Made by a program: the position numbers and the translations under genes. The notes beneath the pieces are model-generated. The model ran no database searches and had not been told where the DNA came from. It worked only from the letters and a program-made list of their open reading frames with translations. DNA of 64,000 nt, taken from assembly GCA_016806645.1 (NCBI GenBank), contig JACSYO010001698.1, forward strand, positions 1,178,001 to 1,242,000, written 5' to 3'. Origin of the DNA: Ophiodon elongatus. Its lineage: Eukaryota > Chordata > Actinopteri > Perciformes > Hexagrammidae. Shown in pieces: positions 62,888 to 64,000 of this stretch (its first letter is position 1; each line of letters opens with the position of its first letter).

Positions 62888-62960
62888 CACTTGGTTGACA
62901 GAGTGCTTCTTTTATGTGATAAAAAGCAGCTTACACATCATGTAGAATCCAAGAATTGTA

Positions 62961-63029
62961 CAAGCTAGCCAAAAGTGCAGCCTCGAATGTTCGGATCTGT
63001 AGTTAGATACTTTGTCCTTTGCTCAGCCC
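62961..63029 (-). pseudogene. Decayed tRNA-Arg copy (b)
   Basis: Same decayed form as the copy at 62372-62440, with a few further substitutions. Confidence 0.6.
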
Positions 63030-63105
63030 GAAATGGCAGTAGTCAGATGAGTTTTGTACGCAGGACCTTCTTTAACTCAATTGATATACAAGTTAAGGAA
63101 TTGTA

Positions 63106-63181
63106 CGAGCTAGCCAGGAGTGCAGCCTCGAATGTTCGGATCTGTAGTTAAATGCTTTATCCTTTATCCTTTGCTCGGCCC
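63106..63181 (-). pseudogene. Decayed tRNA-Arg copy (c)
   Basis: Same decayed family, with a short internal duplication (CTTTATC twice on the plus strand). It is the extra monomer that makes the second unit of the array about 150 bases longer than the first. Confidence 0.6.
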
Positions 63182-63267
63182 GAAATGGCAGTAGTCAATG
63201 AGTTTTGTACTCAGTCTTAACGCAGGACCTTCTTTAACTCCATTGATATACAAGTTAAAGAATTGTA

Positions 63268-63340
63268 CAACCTAGCCAGGAGTTGAACCTAGAATCTTCT
63301 GATCCGTAGTCAGACTCGTTATCCATTGCGCCACTAGCCC
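63268..63340 (-). pseudogene. tRNA-Arg(ACG), copy 3, probably degraded
   Basis: The anticodon ACG and its stem are intact. However, the acceptor 3' strand reads CTAGGTT, giving a G-G mismatch and two G-U pairs with GGGCTAG, and a D-stem C has become A. The T arm is GGTTCAACTCC. Probably non-functional. Confidence 0.6.
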
Positions 63341-63556
63341 TACATATGTCGCGATGCTGAAAATGCCGCGGTATGCCAGCGTATCATGCAAAATATTGTT
63401 GTTTTTATTTGTAGACAAGCGTGGAGAACTCTGGACTGGTGTTGTCGGAAAAGATCGGGCTTCACGCAGAAAAATTGGCTGAAGCTGTCAAGTTTGAGAA
63501 ACGAGTCACATGCATTACAAGAACAATAGCTTAAGCCACGCACAACTCATACCTGC

Positions 63557-63628
63557 TGCCGTGACCCGGATTCGAACCGGGGTTGCTGCGACCACAACGC
63601 AGAGTACTAACCACTATACGATCACGGC
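63557..63628 (-). tRNA. tRNA-His(GTG), copy 3
   Basis: As far as I can see, base-for-base identical to copy 2 at 62816-62887. Intact cloverleaf with anticodon GTG. Confidence 0.9.
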
Positions 63629-63701
63629 CACTTGGTTGACAGAGTGCTTCTTTTATGTGATAAAAAGCAGCTTACACATCATGTAGAATCCAAGAATTGT
63701 A

Positions 63702-63770
63702 CAAGCTAGCCAAAAGTGCAGCCTCGAATGTTCGGATCTGTAGTTAGATACTTTATCCTTTGCTCGGCCC
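63702..63770 (-). pseudogene. Decayed tRNA-Arg copy (d)
   Basis: Nearly identical to copies (a) and (b), and placed at the same distance after the His gene. Confidence 0.6.
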
Positions 63771-63846
63771 GAAATGGCAGTAGTCAGATGAGTTTTGTAC
63801 GCAGGACCTTCTTTAACCCAATTGATATACAAGTTAAGGAATTGTA

Positions 63847-63922
63847 CGAGCTAGCCAGGAGTGCAGCCTCGAATGTTCGGATCTGTAGTTAGATGCTATA
63901 TCCTTTATCCTTTGCTCGGCCC
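63847..63922 (-). pseudogene. Decayed tRNA-Arg copy (e)
   Basis: Nearly identical to copy (c). The sequence that precedes each monomer ('aaggaattgtacg') reappears at the very end of the window, so another copy starts at the edge. Confidence 0.6.
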
Positions 63923-64000
63923 GAAATGGCAGTAGTCAGATGAGTTTTGTACGCAGGACCTTCTTTAACTCAATTGATATACAAGTTAAGGAATTGTACG

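Larger units (their letters stand above)
61793..64000 (-). repeat. Tandem tRNA Arg-His array (higher-order repeat), runs off the right edge
   Basis: Order from left to right: partial Arg, Arg1, His1, decayed a, Arg2, His2, decayed b and c, Arg3, His3, decayed d and e. Corresponding points repeat after 588-589 bases (Arg1 to Arg2, His1 to His2) and 741 bases (Arg2 to Arg3, His2 to His3). The spacer of about 215 bases between Arg and His is almost identical in the three copies. All tRNAs face left, antisense to cfap54. Confidence 0.9.

Overview
The window is a gene-rich stretch of a vertebrate nuclear genome, almost certainly a teleost and probably a spiny-rayed (percomorph) fish. The evidence is multi-exon genes with GT-AG introns, fish-type orthologues, long CA/GT microsatellites, and interspersed repeats that I know from percomorph genomes. 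No prokaryotic, plasmid or viral gene content was recognised.

Layout. (1) 1-1874, +: the last seven exons of a complement factor B/C2-like serine protease, entering from the left. (2) 6361-9839, +: a complete 8-exon layilin gene with an unusually long cytoplasmic tail. (3) 11868-18772, -: a complete 15-exon alg9 (613 aa), convergent with layilin. (4) 19976-23144, -: a complete 5-exon fdxacb1 (651 aa). (5) 24309-26255, +: a complete 9-coding-exon tomm40l-like gene (331 aa), divergent from fdxacb1. (6) 28431-32757, -: a BICD-family-like cargo adaptor (9 coding exons, 439 aa). (7) 34341-35150, +: mia (4 exons, 128 aa). (8) 37016-38028, -: an alpha-B-crystallin gene (3 exons, 164 aa) with a TATA box. 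(9) 39620 to beyond the right edge, +: cfap54, with 53 exons and 2413 codons visible, still incomplete. (10) 61793-64000, -: a tandem array of tRNA-Arg, tRNA-His and decayed tRNA-Arg copies, lying antisense in what must be a cfap54 intron and running off the right edge.

The layilin, alg9, fdxacb1 and alpha-B-crystallin order recalls human 11q23 (LAYN ... ALG9, FDXACB1 ... CRYAB). Here tomm40l, bicdl and mia sit between fdxacb1 and the crystallin gene. The genes do not form a functional operon. They cover innate immunity (factor B), hyaluronan binding (layilin), N-glycan assembly (alg9), a putative RNA-modification/tRNA-binding fusion (fdxacb1), mitochondrial import (tomm40l), dynein transport (bicdl), secreted matrix binding (mia), chaperone activity (cryab) and the ciliary central apparatus (cfap54).

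Exon boundaries were assigned by hand from splice signals, reading-frame phase and recalled family sequence. In every gene model the phases close without a frameshift. The most unusual items are the intronic tRNA array (including an Arg-type copy whose anticodon reads ACA), the repeat-expanded layilin tail, several splice sites abutting long TG/GT tracts, a GC-AG intron in cfap54, and two perfect inverted repeats, one carrying a poly(A) signal readable on both strands.
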